This document shows, piece after piece, positions 35,185 through 43,941 of a stretch of 50,396 bases of DNA. The DNA is from an uncultured Saprospiraceae bacterium (GTDB taxonomy: Bacteria > Bacteroidota > Bacteroidia > Chitinophagales > Saprospiraceae), in the NCBI GenBank assembly GCA_937974625.1, contig CALJVJ010000304.1, forward strand, positions 1 to 50,396, given 5' to 3'. Position numbers and translations under genes: made by a program. Every line of letters begins with the position of its first letter. Positions within the stretch are counted from its first letter, which is position 1. The notes beneath the pieces were generated by a model. It did not search any database, was not told where the DNA came from, and saw nothing but the letters and a program-made list of their open reading frames with translations.

Positions 35185-36513
35185 ATGAAACCCCTTCTTA
35201 GCCAAGACCTACCTTTCAAACCTTCGAAATTTCCAATTAACTACGGTTGGGTAATCTTGATTTCGGGTATTTGTGGCGTTATCATGAGTATCCCCGGTCA
35301 AACGATGGGGGTGAGTGTTTTTACGGATTACCTCATTGATGCACTTGAAATAGAACGTTTTGAACTATCCAATGCTTATTTAATTGGGACCTTAATCAGC
35401 GCGACACTGTTGACTAGAGTAGGGAAGTTATATGATAAATATGGAGGTCGAGTCATTGCAATGACTGCTGCTTTAGTACTTTCAGGGACTTTACTACTAT
35501 TGTCTAAATCAGATAAAATTGCAGAAAGGATTGCTGTACAATTTTTAGGAGAAAGTTCTTCTTCTTACGTAGCATTTGGAACGATTACGGTTTTATTCTT
35601 TCTGCTTAGATTTTCAGGACAAGGCGTTTTAACAATGATTTCCAGAACCATGTTGATGAAATGGTTTATTGAAAATCGAGGTTTTGCCAATGGATTAAGT
35701 GGCATTGCGGTATCCTTTGGATTTTCTATTGCACCGGGTATTTTAAATGGCATGATAGAGGAAACAAATTGGCATGAAACGTTGGGGCAATTAGCTTTGT
35801 TAGCCTTTTGTTTTGTGGGATTTATTTTTATTTTTTTTCGAGACAATCCCAAAGACGCTAATTGTAAACCAGATGGTGGAAGACCGCTATTTCAAACCAA
35901 AAATAAGAAAGCGAGCTTACCCGATAGAGATTATACCCTCAAAGAAGCGCAGAAAACATTTGTCTTTTGGGTATTTGTTTTGACGGTTGCCTTGTTGGGG
36001 TTATATGGCACTGCAATTACCTTTCATATCGCTGATATTTTTGAAAAGGCTGGCATGAGTAGAACAACGGCATTTTCGATTTTTGTACCCAGTGCATTTG
36101 TCGCCTTATTCTTTCATTTTACAGGAAGTTGGTTGAGTGATTATATTCAATTAAAATATTTACTTTTCTTAGAATTAATAGCGATTATTTTATCTGCATA
36201 TTCGGTAATTAATTTAGGTAATTATTCTTTTTGTTATTACACCTTAATCTTTGCGAATGGGATGTTTGGTGGATTGCATGGGGTCTTGATGAATGTAAGT
36301 TGGCCAAGATTTTTTGGTTTAGCACATTTGGGCGCCATCGCAGGATTTGCAACGAGTCTGAATGTGGCGGGTAGTGCTTTAGGGCCAGCTATTTTTAGTT
36401 TTGGAGAGCAACAAACAGGTAGTTATAATTTAGCTTGCTATATTATTTTAGTAGCTGCGATTGTTTTGTTTTTACTGACGTTCAGAGCCAATAATATTAT
36501 TTCATCAAATTAA
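35185..36513 (+). CDS. MFS transporter
   Basis: A 442-residue major facilitator with 12 expected helices. The loop between helices 2 and 3 reads RVGKLYDKYGGRV, the classic MFS motif A region, and SGQGVLTMISRTMLMKWF with NRGFANGLSGIAVS covers helix 4-5. The pattern resembles oxalate/formate-antiporter-like or monocarboxylate-like transporters, but substrate is unknown. The ATG at 35185 is chosen because the longer frame begins inside a terminator. It stands alone. Confidence 0.88.
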   Translation: MKPLLSQDLPFKPSKFPINYGWVILISGICGVIMSIPGQTMGVSVFTDYLIDALEIERFELSNAYLIGTLISATLLTRVGKLYDKYGGRVIAMTAALVLSGTLLLLSKSDKIAERIAVQFLGESSSSYVAFGTITVLFFLLRFSGQGVLTMISRTMLMKWFIENRGFANGLSGIAVSFGFSIAPGILNGMIEETNWHETLGQLALLAFCFVGFIFIFFRDNPKDANCKPDGGRPLFQTKNKKASLPDRDYTLKEAQKTFVFWVFVLTVALLGLYGTAITFHIADIFEKAGMSRTTAFSIFVPSAFVALFFHFTGSWLSDYIQLKYLLFLELIAIILSAYSVINLGNYSFCYYTLIFANGMFGGLHGVLMNVSWPRFFGLAHLGAIAGFATSLNVAGSALGPAIFSFGEQQTGSYNLACYIILVAAIVLFLLTFRANNIISSN

Positions 36514-36685
36514 CTATTATCATCATATTAAATAAAAATATAGAATAAAATTCTGGAAGATGCCGTTTATTTTATGGTTATTTACGGATAACAATTATTC
36601 CCCAAACAATTCTTCTATACTATCGTATTTAAAAAAATAGTAATATTTTATTCCATAACCTTTTAATCAAGAAATTTTATTAATT

Positions 36686-37864
36686 ATGGCTGACAATTTC
36701 AAGAAAGTTGAATTACAAGATGAAGCTGGTCAAACTTCAATTATTCTTAACGGTGCTTCTGGTAACATTGCTTTAGGTGGCGGTGGACATGGAGGAGACA
36801 TCGCTATGAGAGACAACACAGGCAAGAACACCCTTCACATTGACGGAAATGATGCGAACGTAACAATTGGTGGAAATGGTCAACAAGGAGATGTTTATTT
36901 AAAAAATACTCTAGGACAACAAACGGTTCACATTGATGGAGGTAGTGCGAATATAGAGATTGGAGGAGCAGGAGCAGAAGGAGATATTGCTTTGAAAAAT
37001 ACCGAAGGTAAGCAGACAATACACATTGATGGAGGTAGTGCGAATATGAATATGGGAGGTGCTGGTGCACAAGGGGATATCGGATTGAGAAATGCAGAAG
37101 GTTATCAGACGATGCACTTGGATGGTGGAAATGGAAATATTAATATTGGTGGCGGTGGTGCACAAGGAGATATTGCTTTAAAAGACCATAAAGGCAAGCA
37201 GACTATCCATATTGATGGAGGAGATGCTAATTTCACCGCTGGTGGTGCTGGCTATAATGGAGAGATTAAGCTGAATGATGATGCAGGTAAAGCCAATGTT
37301 CATTTGAGTGGCGGAACAGGAAACCTTTCATTAGGTGGAGATGCACACGATGGCGATATCTTTTTGAAAACTTCTAATGGAAAAACAAGAGTGGAATTAG
37401 AAGGGCATGATGCACAAATTAAAGCTTATAACGGTGCGGGGTCTTTAACGATTCATGCGAATGGAAAAGAGGGTTCTTTGACTTTAGGCGGTGGCGTTTC
37501 TGACGGAGAAATACTTATCAAAGATGGGAAAGGTAATGTAACGATTGAGTTAGATGGAAATGGTGGTGTTATCAAAGTAAACGGCGGTACTTTAACGCCT
37601 GCTGATTTTGTTTTTGATGCCAATTACGGTTTACCAAAAATCGAAGAAGTAAGCAACTTCATTCAAACAAATAAGCACTTGCCAAATGTACCTTCTGGGG
37701 CGGAGATGAAAGCAAATGGTTTGAACTTGAATGCTTTCTCTATGACTTTATTACAAAAAGTAGAGGAGTTGACTTTATACATGATTGAACAAAATAAGAT
37801 GATTAAGTCACAGCAATCAGAAATTGATGCATTGAAAAAGGACAGGATGACAGAATTATCATAG
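36686..37864 (+). CDS. 31-residue-repeat fibre-like protein with tail-fibre-type C terminus
   Basis: A 392-residue, glycine-rich protein. After 14 residues come at least seven consecutive 31-residue repeats (15-231) of the form GKQTIHIDGG-x-ANxxxGGxGAxGDIxLKN, then two or three degenerate units to about 305. Each repeat should give short beta strands, so a beta-solenoid or triple beta-spiral fibre is likely. The C-terminal part (VFDANYGLPKIEEVSNFI, then HLPNVPSGAEM, NAFSMTLLQKVEELTLYMI and a Gln/Lys coiled coil) is the type that ends many Bacteroidota tail-fibre or adhesin-like proteins, often beside peptidase S74 domains. No signal peptide, lipobox or membrane helix is present. No phage or contractile-system gene is adjacent. 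Function unknown. Confidence 0.75.
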   Translation: MADNFKKVELQDEAGQTSIILNGASGNIALGGGGHGGDIAMRDNTGKNTLHIDGNDANVTIGGNGQQGDVYLKNTLGQQTVHIDGGSANIEIGGAGAEGDIALKNTEGKQTIHIDGGSANMNMGGAGAQGDIGLRNAEGYQTMHLDGGNGNINIGGGGAQGDIALKDHKGKQTIHIDGGDANFTAGGAGYNGEIKLNDDAGKANVHLSGGTGNLSLGGDAHDGDIFLKTSNGKTRVELEGHDAQIKAYNGAGSLTIHANGKEGSLTLGGGVSDGEILIKDGKGNVTIELDGNGGVIKVNGGTLTPADFVFDANYGLPKIEEVSNFIQTNKHLPNVPSGAEMKANGLNLNAFSMTLLQKVEELTLYMIEQNKMIKSQQSEIDALKKDRMTELS

Positions 37865-37944
37865 GTCTTACATTTGGGACTTGTTCTAGGTCGTGTTCCT
37901 TTATGGGACAGTGACCTGTGATTTTGTAAATAATAAAATAGTTT

Positions 37945-37985
37945 AAAACGCTCGTCTTCTCTTGGTAGAAACGGGCGTTTTTCTG
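37945..37985 (+). terminator. Terminator after the repeat protein
   Basis: AAAACGCTCG at 37945-37954 pairs with CGGGCGTTTT (37972-37981, one G-T pair), leaving a 17-base loop and a T run. Confidence 0.7.
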
Positions 37986-38020
37986 TTTATCGTATTGGGT
38001 TTCCAAAAATGATTTTTAAA

Positions 38021-38113
38021 CACATAGTCACATAGTAGGAACACAATAGTTCACATAGTTTTGCTTACAAAGTAACTATGATTGCTATGTGAAATCTACT
38101 ATGTGACTATGTG
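38021..38113. repeat. Nested palindrome built on CACATAGT
   Basis: CACATAGTCACATAGTAG at 38021-38038 is perfectly complementary to 38096-38113 (18 bases). Inside, TTCACATAG at 38050-38058 pairs with CTATGTGAA at 38085-38093. The unit ACTATGTG also repeats directly three times at the right end (to 38121). It would form a long hairpin in DNA or RNA. Confidence 0.7.
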
Positions 38114-38176
38114 ACTATGTGATAAAAAAAATGCCTAAATTCGACTTTTAAAATTTTTACTTAAAAAAGGTATGCT

Positions 38177-39451
38177 TTGAAATCTACATTCCACTTCTTA
38201 TTTCTTTGTTTGATTTTATTATTAACCAACTGTCAACAAAACAAAGAACTACCACCCAATAGTCCTAATTTTCTGATCATCCTAGCAGACGATTTAGATT
38301 ATTCAGAAATCGGTTGTTATGGTAGTGAGATTCCTACGCCCAATATTGACCAATTGGCGAAAGAAGGTGTTTTATTTACCGAGTTTTATACGCCCAATGA
38401 TGATGCTAAAACTCGCTCGATGTTACTCACCGGTACTTCACAAGCACAAGTACCAAGCACCAACCAATTGCAAGCAGAAGTAGTGACCATTGCCCAATTA
38501 TTAAAAGAGGTCGGCTATCGAACGATGATGAGTGGAAAATGGAATTTGGGGACAGAAAAGACAGATATGCCCATTGCCAAAGGCTTTCAACATTCTTTTG
38601 CGTTGATGGAAGAGACTAGTAATCACCTAGGGAATACTCGTTATTTCCCTGCAATTTTTAGAGAGAATAATAATATTAAAGAAATTTCGGAAGATTTTTA
38701 TACGACGCAATATTTCTCTAGACAACTCTTATCCTTTTTTTCAAAAGGAAAAAAGAGAGAACGTAGAAAACCTTTTTTTGCTTACCTCTCTTTTACTGCT
38801 CCACATTATCCTTTGCAAGCACCAGCAAGGACGGTACAAAATTTTAGTAGTCAATATGATGCAGGGTATCAAGCTATTTATGAAGAGCGAGTAGCCAACC
38901 AACTAGCCAAAGGGATTCATACAGGAATTGATAATTTAAATTTACCAAATTGGGAAAACTTGCCTTTAGCAACTAAAGCCATGGAAGCCAAAAAAATGGA
39001 GATTTACGCAGCGATGATATTTGATATGGACAAGCATATTGGTCGATTAATAGACTATTTGAAAGTTTCCAAGCAATATGAAAATACCGTTATCATTTTC
39101 CTCACAGATGGTGGTATTTCTGAACCAACCGCATTGAATCAGTTAGCCACAATTGATAATTCCTTAGAAAATATGGGAAACCCAAATTCTATGATAACTT
39201 TAGGGGAAGGCTGGACGAGTTTAAAACTTGGAAATAAAGGGAATAATGCATCCGTATTATTTGATGCTGCTGTAAAAGCCCCTTTAATTATTAGCTCTCC
39301 ACTACTGAAAAAGCAAGCAGGAAATAAAGACAAATCTATTCGGACGGTTGGAGACATTACGCCGACTATTTTAAAAATGATAGGTATTCCACATCCAAGC
39401 GAAAGCTACTTTGAAGATGTTTTATCAGTAGAAGGACAGTCAATTTTTTAG
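38177..39451 (+). CDS. Sulfatase-family lipoprotein with degenerate active site
   Basis: A 424-residue alkaline-phosphatase-fold protein with a signal peptide and lipobox LTNC (Cys19). It starts at TTG 38177; no in-frame ATG precedes the signal peptide. The fold is clear: NFLIILADDLDYSEIGCYG, the TRSMLLTGT block, SFTAPHYPLQ and an FLTDGG block. But key residues differ from active sulfatases of this type. The C-x-P-x-R site reads Asp76-Ala-Lys78-Thr-Arg80, so the formylglycine cysteine is gone; GKWHLG reads GKWNLG (Asn123); and the metal-binding Asp-Asn near 311 is Asp-Gly. Sulfate hydrolysis by the known mechanism is unlikely. The protein is full-length without frameshift. Confidence 0.82.
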   Translation: MKSTFHFLFLCLILLLTNCQQNKELPPNSPNFLIILADDLDYSEIGCYGSEIPTPNIDQLAKEGVLFTEFYTPNDDAKTRSMLLTGTSQAQVPSTNQLQAEVVTIAQLLKEVGYRTMMSGKWNLGTEKTDMPIAKGFQHSFALMEETSNHLGNTRYFPAIFRENNNIKEISEDFYTTQYFSRQLLSFFSKGKKRERRKPFFAYLSFTAPHYPLQAPARTVQNFSSQYDAGYQAIYEERVANQLAKGIHTGIDNLNLPNWENLPLATKAMEAKKMEIYAAMIFDMDKHIGRLIDYLKVSKQYENTVIIFLTDGGISEPTALNQLATIDNSLENMGNPNSMITLGEGWTSLKLGNKGNNASVLFDAAVKAPLIISSPLLKKQAGNKDKSIRTVGDITPTILKMIGIPHPSESYFEDVLSVEGQSIF

Positions 39452-39480
39452 TCGATAAAATACGAGTAAGAAACCATGGA

Positions 39481-39578
39481 AAATAAGTTGGTCATTTTGT
39501 CTTAGCCTTCTTTTTAGAAACAGCTTTGTTGGTTATAAAAAGAAGGCTAAGGCAAAATGTTAGAAAACCAACTTATTT
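39481..39578. repeat. Long hairpin between the sulfatase and nhaC
   Basis: The outer stem is AAATAAGTTGGT (39481-39492) with 39567-39578. The inner stem is ATTTTG with CAAAAT, a T-G pair, then 16 perfect bases (39501-39516 with 39536-39551). The two stems are separated by one unpaired base on the left and eight on the right. It likely terminates the sulfatase transcript and covers an early in-frame ATG of nhaC. Confidence 0.75.
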
Positions 39579-39598
39579 TTTCATCAGTAATAAAATTT

Positions 39599-41002
39599 AT
39601 GAAAGAATTTACGCCAATTGCTGTTTTTATCCTTTTATTTATTTACGGTCTATTTGTCCATCCGCAACTCCTTGGCGGTAGCAAATTACCGATAGAAGCA
39701 ATGGTGCTAATTGCAATGAGCTTTAATGGGTTCTATTTATTATATCATGGTTTTACATGGGAATCCATTCAAAAGCATATCATTGAAAAAGTAAGTGAAT
39801 CTATTCCTGTTTTATTGATATTTTTTGCAGTCGGTGCGTTGATTGGTAGCTGGATTATTTCTGGTACGATTCCGATGTTGACCTATTATGGCATTGATAT
39901 TATTAACCCCAACTGGATTTACCTAGTAGCTTTTCTGATTTGTATTGTTTTTTCTGTATTGACGGGGACGTCTTTCGGTTCGGCTGGTACGATTGGTATT
40001 GTCATGATGGGCATTGCACAAGTATATGGGGCAGATTTAGCAATTACTGCCGCTGCCGTTATTGGTGGGGCGTTTTTTGGAGATAAGTTATCGCCACTTT
40101 CTGATTCTACCAATGCCGTTGCCCTATCTGCTGGGGTAGAGCTATTTGACCATATCAACTCCATGTTGTATACGACAATTCCTGCCGCGATTTTGGCGGC
40201 AATAGCTTATGCCTATCTTTCAACGGGTGCGATAGCTACAGACATTGATGCGGCGAATGCGTTAACTAGTGTATCCGCAACGCAAGCGGATTTAAGCACA
40301 CTTTTTAATTTTAATCCAGTTTTATTACTACCCGTAGTCGTCATTTTATGGGGTTCTTTTAAACGTAAGCCTGTTTTTTTAACCTTGATGGCTTCTGCTA
40401 TTTTAGCCGTTATTTTAGCCTTTATCTTTCAAGATTTTAATACAGAAGCTATTGTCAAGAGTGTCAATAGTGGCTTTTCTTTAGACATGGCAGAAGGAGT
40501 CGCATTAGAATCAGATGTTTTAAAAATATTGAATAGGGGAGGGTTGTATAGTTTGATTAATGCCCTAGTGGTAAGTTTATTATTCTTTGCTTATATCGGT
40601 ACTTTAGATGTGATTAATGCGATTCCAGTTACCGTGAAAAGAATGATGAATGGCTTGAAAAAGAAAACACATACGGTTGCTGCTACTTTGGGCGCAACGA
40701 TATTTACAGATATGTTAACTTCCAATCTATTTGTGGCGACCTTCGTTATCTCTGAAACCTTCAGAAAAAAATATGATGATATGGGCATCAATCGAAAAGT
40801 TTTAAGTCGGTCGATTGAGGATGGGTCTACGATGATGGAAAGTATGTTTCCGTGGACGGTAGGTGGTATTTTTATGTCTACTACTTTAGGGGTTGCAGTC
40901 TTAGATTATGTACCTTTTATGTTTATGTCGCTCTTTAATATTACAATCGCTTTCTTCTATGCTTTTACAGGAATTGCTTGTTTCTACAATGAAGAAAAAT
41001 AG
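39599..41002 (+). CDS. nhaC: Na+/H+ antiporter NhaC family
   Basis: A 467-residue antiporter with about 11-12 helices. Family motifs are LTGTSFGSAGTIGIVMMGI, AAVIGGAFFGDKLSPLSDSTN with its conserved Asp residues, and later TVAATLGATIFTDMLTSNLFVA and the EDGSTMMESMFPWTVGG block. It exports sodium in exchange for protons or couples dicarboxylate exchange. The start is set at the ATG 39599; an ATG 42 bases earlier (39557) is in frame but falls inside a long hairpin and adds a weakly typical N terminus. Confidence 0.9.
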   Translation: MKEFTPIAVFILLFIYGLFVHPQLLGGSKLPIEAMVLIAMSFNGFYLLYHGFTWESIQKHIIEKVSESIPVLLIFFAVGALIGSWIISGTIPMLTYYGIDIINPNWIYLVAFLICIVFSVLTGTSFGSAGTIGIVMMGIAQVYGADLAITAAAVIGGAFFGDKLSPLSDSTNAVALSAGVELFDHINSMLYTTIPAAILAAIAYAYLSTGAIATDIDAANALTSVSATQADLSTLFNFNPVLLLPVVVILWGSFKRKPVFLTLMASAILAVILAFIFQDFNTEAIVKSVNSGFSLDMAEGVALESDVLKILNRGGLYSLINALVVSLLFFAYIGTLDVINAIPVTVKRMMNGLKKKTHTVAATLGATIFTDMLTSNLFVATFVISETFRKKYDDMGINRKVLSRSIEDGSTMMESMFPWTVGGIFMSTTLGVAVLDYVPFMFMSLFNITIAFFYAFTGIACFYNEEK

Positions 41003-41037
41003 TTGTAAGTTGTGAGTTATTAATGATTACTTACAAC
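41002..41037. terminator. Hairpin between convergent nhaC and the 159-residue gene
   Basis: GTTGTAAGT (41002-41010) pairs with ACTTACAAC (41029-41037) around an 18-base loop. A second set of related words, ATCACTCACCACTTACC, follows and partly repeats the arm. Position between convergent genes fits a shared 3' end. Confidence 0.5.
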
Positions 41038-41063
41038 TTATCACTCACCACTTACCACTAAAA

Positions 41064-41543
41064 TCAAACCATTCTTTTGTGCCAGCTTTCACCTAAGGGC
41101 TTTATCCAATTGGCATCGAAATCTCCTTTAGTTTTTACTAAATTGTCAAAGACTAAAGTAGCGTCATTAATTTCTCCTGATTTATACAATTGGGCAAATT
41201 CCATGCGTAGAGCTGATTTGACTGTTTCCCCATCTTTATAAGTAAAGGTCATTCTATCAAATAAATCAATATTGTAATGCTGTTCGATTTGTTTGATGAA
41301 ATGTACGGACTTATCAATCGAACAGCCACTAGCACCTGCTAAACTTTCATCCACCATCAAGACGATAAATTGATTGTGGTAGATATCTCCGTAAGCTCTT
41401 AGTTGATTATTATGGCTGACCCAACTTGTAGTGAAGTTGGAAATATGTTGGCGGATTTCTGTAATATCTTTTGCTGGTAAAGCAGTCTTTGCTTGATAAA
41501 TCCAAACGCTAGTAGTATCTGGTAAAACCTCGTAAGTTGTCAT
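41064..41543 (-). CDS. Conserved Bacteroidota protein of the HdrBC-like locus
   Basis: A 159-residue soluble protein, often named ABC transporter ATPase in databases although no Walker A or ABC signature is present. Visible blocks are VWIYQAKTALPAKDITEIRQ, VSHNNQLRAYGDIYHNQFIVLMVDE and ASGCSIDKSVHFIKQIEQ. The single Cys in GASGCSID is in a conserved-looking place. It is last in a probable three-gene minus-strand operon, 40 bases after the HdrB-like gene, so a role with those iron-sulfur proteins is plausible. Biochemical function unknown. Confidence 0.75.
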   Translation of the reverse strand: MTTYEVLPDTTSVWIYQAKTALPAKDITEIRQHISNFTTSWVSHNNQLRAYGDIYHNQFIVLMVDESLAGASGCSIDKSVHFIKQIEQHYNIDLFDRMTFTYKDGETVKSALRMEFAQLYKSGEINDATLVFDNLVKTKGDFDANWIKPLGESWHKRMV

Positions 41544-41583
41544 TATTGTATTTTTTATAAAGTGGGGTTTTACTGATTACATC

Positions 41584-42378
41584 TTAAAGACCATTATTGT
41601 TCACAATCAACTCTGCCAAATCATAAACCATCACAGAATCTTGCTTTTCTGCAGCTTTCACCCCATCAGACATCATCGTGATACAAAATGGACAGTTGGC
41701 AGCAATAATCTCTGCACCCGTCTCCAATGCTTCTTCTGTCCGTTCAATATTAATTCTTTTATCACCAGGTTCATCTTCTTTCCACATTTGTGCGCCACCT
41801 GCTCCACAACACAAGCCTGTTGTTTTACAACGCTTCATTTCTACCAAGTCACCGTCTAGCGCTTCTAAAACAGCTCTTGGTGCTTCATATACCCCATTTA
41901 CCCGACCAATGTAACAAGAATCGTGATACGTGATTTTTTTACCCTTGAATGCACCTCCTTCTTTCATCTTTATGCGACCATCATTGATTAATTGCTGTAA
42001 TAATTGGGTATGGTGAATAACGTCATAATTTCCACCTAATGCAGGATAATCATTTTTTAAGGTATTAAAACAATGTGGACAAGCCGTCACTATCTTCTTG
42101 ACATTATACATCTTTAAGGTCTCGATATTTTGCAAGGCAGACATTTGGAAAACAAATTCATTGCCTGCTCTTCTAGCAGGGTCTCCTGTGCAAGTTTCCT
42201 CATTGCCCAAAATAGCGAAATCGATGCCGACTTCATTCATGATTTTACAAAAAGCCACTGTTACTTTCTGTGCTCTTGAATCAAAACTTCCTGCACAGCC
42301 GACCCAGAATAAGATTTCTGGTTCTTTGCCTTCTGCAGAGTATTGCGCCATTGTTGGTATTAATAATTTTTTTGACAT
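41584..42378 (-). CDS. HdrB/GlpC-like (CCG-domain) iron-sulfur protein
   Basis: A 264-residue protein with two cysteine-rich CCG-type domains. Domain 1: FWVGCAGSFD near residue 26 and VTACPHCFNTL near 98. Domain 2: YHDSCYIGRVNG, LCCGAGGAQMW and ANCPFCITMM. Such domains bind [4Fe-4S] clusters and act in heterodisulfide reductase, glycerol-3-phosphate and lactate oxidation complexes. It is co-oriented with, and 80 bases after, the HdrC-like membrane protein, so the two probably form one quinone- or thiol-linked electron-transfer unit. Electron donor unknown. Confidence 0.9.
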   Translation of the reverse strand: MSKKLLIPTMAQYSAEGKEPEILFWVGCAGSFDSRAQKVTVAFCKIMNEVGIDFAILGNEETCTGDPARRAGNEFVFQMSALQNIETLKMYNVKKIVTACPHCFNTLKNDYPALGGNYDVIHHTQLLQQLINDGRIKMKEGGAFKGKKITYHDSCYIGRVNGVYEAPRAVLEALDGDLVEMKRCKTTGLCCGAGGAQMWKEDEPGDKRINIERTEEALETGAEIIAANCPFCITMMSDGVKAAEKQDSVMVYDLAELIVNNNGL

Positions 42379-42458
42379 TTTTTTGTATTAGGAATTGAAT
42401 AGCGAACTATCTCAATTTTTTGTTAAAAGATTTGTGAAAATTACTAACTGCAAACCAC

Positions 42459-43835
42459 CTACTCCCCACTATTCTCCGCCATCGCATCTTTAGCCCATTG
42501 TTCCCGCTCATCAGGAATTTGCCAAACTGCGCCAGTATTTTCAATACTTGTAAACATCGGTACCCATTCAGATGGACCAGCAGATTCGGTTAGAATCTCA
42601 TAGCGACGCATTTTTAAAATAGGCTCTAATGGATTAATCATGACTGGACAAGCTTCTACACAAGCATTACAAGTGGTACAAGCGTGGAGTTCTTCTCGAC
42701 TAATGTAATCGAAAAGCGATTTTCCATCATCAAAATTATCTTTAGTCAAGGTCTTAGCCTCTGCTTTCAATTCTTCTTTGACGTATTGTAAATCACCACT
42801 GTCTAATTTGTCCCCTATTTCTGTGGCTCTGTCTCTGATATCCATTAGTATCTTTCGAGGAGATAACTTTTTACCTGTTAAGTTGGCAGGACAAACTGAA
42901 GTACACCGACCACATTCTGTACAAGTATAAGCATCGAGAATGTTTTTCCAAGTCAAACCCATTACGTCTTTAGTGCCAAATTCTGGTAATTCTTCTTCCA
43001 TTGGCATTTCTTCTGCACCTTCGATTAAGCCCATCATACCTTTTACCTCGTTCATGATAGCTGGCATATTTTCCATTTCACCTCTAGAATTTTGTGGAGC
43101 GAAGTACGTATTCGGGAAAGCCAACATGATGTGTAAATGTTTTGACTTTGGTAAATAATTTAGGAATCCAAAAACGACCAAAATGTGTAGCCACCAACCA
43201 AATCTTTCGACAAGGTGTAAACTGCCTTCACTCATACCACCAAATAAAGCTGGCCCTAAAGTATCACTTACCGCCATGGTGCCAATATCGTGTGACAAGC
43301 CTCTATTTTGCAAAACAGCATCTGCTCCATTCATACAACAAATACCGACGAGCAATAATAATTCTAGATAAAGAATCAAATTACCATCTAGTTTTGGCCA
43401 GCCTGTCATCTCATCTTTGTGAAAACGAGGTACTTTTAATAAGTTTCTTCTAGCCAAGAATACTAAGGTTGCGACAAAAGCTAACAGCGAAAGAATCTCA
43501 ATAGAATTGATGATTAAGGTGTAAAGCCCCCCTAAGAAATCCGCAAAAAAGCGATGAGTGCCAAAAATACCATCTACTAAAATCTCTATTAATTCAATTT
43601 GCGTAAATAAAAAAGCTACGTAGATGAATAAGTGAAAAATCGCAGGAATCCAACGCTTAAACATCTTCTTTTGCCCAAAGGCAATCAGGAGTGTGTTCTT
43701 GATACTCTGACCTCTATCTAATTCATAATCTACGTCTTTCCCCAAAAGTATATTTCGACGAATTTTCATAAATTGTTTGCCTGCATAGCCAAATGCAACT
43801 GCAGCAATAATGACAAAAAGTATTTGTTGTATCAT
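42459..43835 (-). CDS. HdrC/NarI-like membrane iron-sulfur protein
   Basis: A 458-residue fusion. The N-terminal part has about five to six helices of the NarI (haem b quinol) type. The C-terminal part has two ferredoxin motifs: CTECGRCTSVCPAN near 309-322 and CTTCNACVEACPVM near 389-402. The first hydrophobic helix is at 1-18. It probably moves electrons between the quinone pool and the HdrB-like partner encoded next. In the helices several His residues (for example HLFIYVAFLF, RFGWWLHILVVF) could ligate haem b. The start is the ATG complementary to 43833-43835. Confidence 0.88.
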   Translation of the reverse strand: MIQQILFVIIAAVAFGYAGKQFMKIRRNILLGKDVDYELDRGQSIKNTLLIAFGQKKMFKRWIPAIFHLFIYVAFLFTQIELIEILVDGIFGTHRFFADFLGGLYTLIINSIEILSLLAFVATLVFLARRNLLKVPRFHKDEMTGWPKLDGNLILYLELLLLVGICCMNGADAVLQNRGLSHDIGTMAVSDTLGPALFGGMSEGSLHLVERFGWWLHILVVFGFLNYLPKSKHLHIMLAFPNTYFAPQNSRGEMENMPAIMNEVKGMMGLIEGAEEMPMEEELPEFGTKDVMGLTWKNILDAYTCTECGRCTSVCPANLTGKKLSPRKILMDIRDRATEIGDKLDSGDLQYVKEELKAEAKTLTKDNFDDGKSLFDYISREELHACTTCNACVEACPVMINPLEPILKMRRYEILTESAGPSEWVPMFTSIENTGAVWQIPDEREQWAKDAMAENSGE

Positions 43836-43913
43836 AAACTAGTGGTTAATTTATTGTTGGTTGGTAGAATACCAGTGTTTATTTTGTGGGAGCTTACCAT
43901 GAAGATGGAACTG

Positions 43914-43921
43914 CAAATATA
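43914..43921 (-). promoter_or_regulatory. Candidate -7 element for the HdrC-like operon
   Basis: Minus-strand TATATTTG, 78 bases before the start at 43835. No clear TTG lies at the right distance. Confidence 0.4.
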
Positions 43922-43941
43922 CACTTTGAAAAAATAATTCC

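Larger units (their letters stand above)
37865..38176. other. 312-base gap with terminator and nested palindrome
   Basis: It holds the terminator at 37945-37982, a long palindrome at 38021-38113 and a weak promoter-like TAAATTCG at 38136-38143 about 33 bases before the sulfatase start. No coding sequence is visible. Confidence 0.6.

Noticed and set aside
36804-37165. Antisense frames of 84-88 residues opposite the repeat protein
   Set aside because: They mirror the periodic codons of the sense gene and have no independent support.
38010-38125. CRISPR-like repeats
   Set aside because: The repeated CACATAGT words are inverted and without regular unique spacers, and no cas gene is present.
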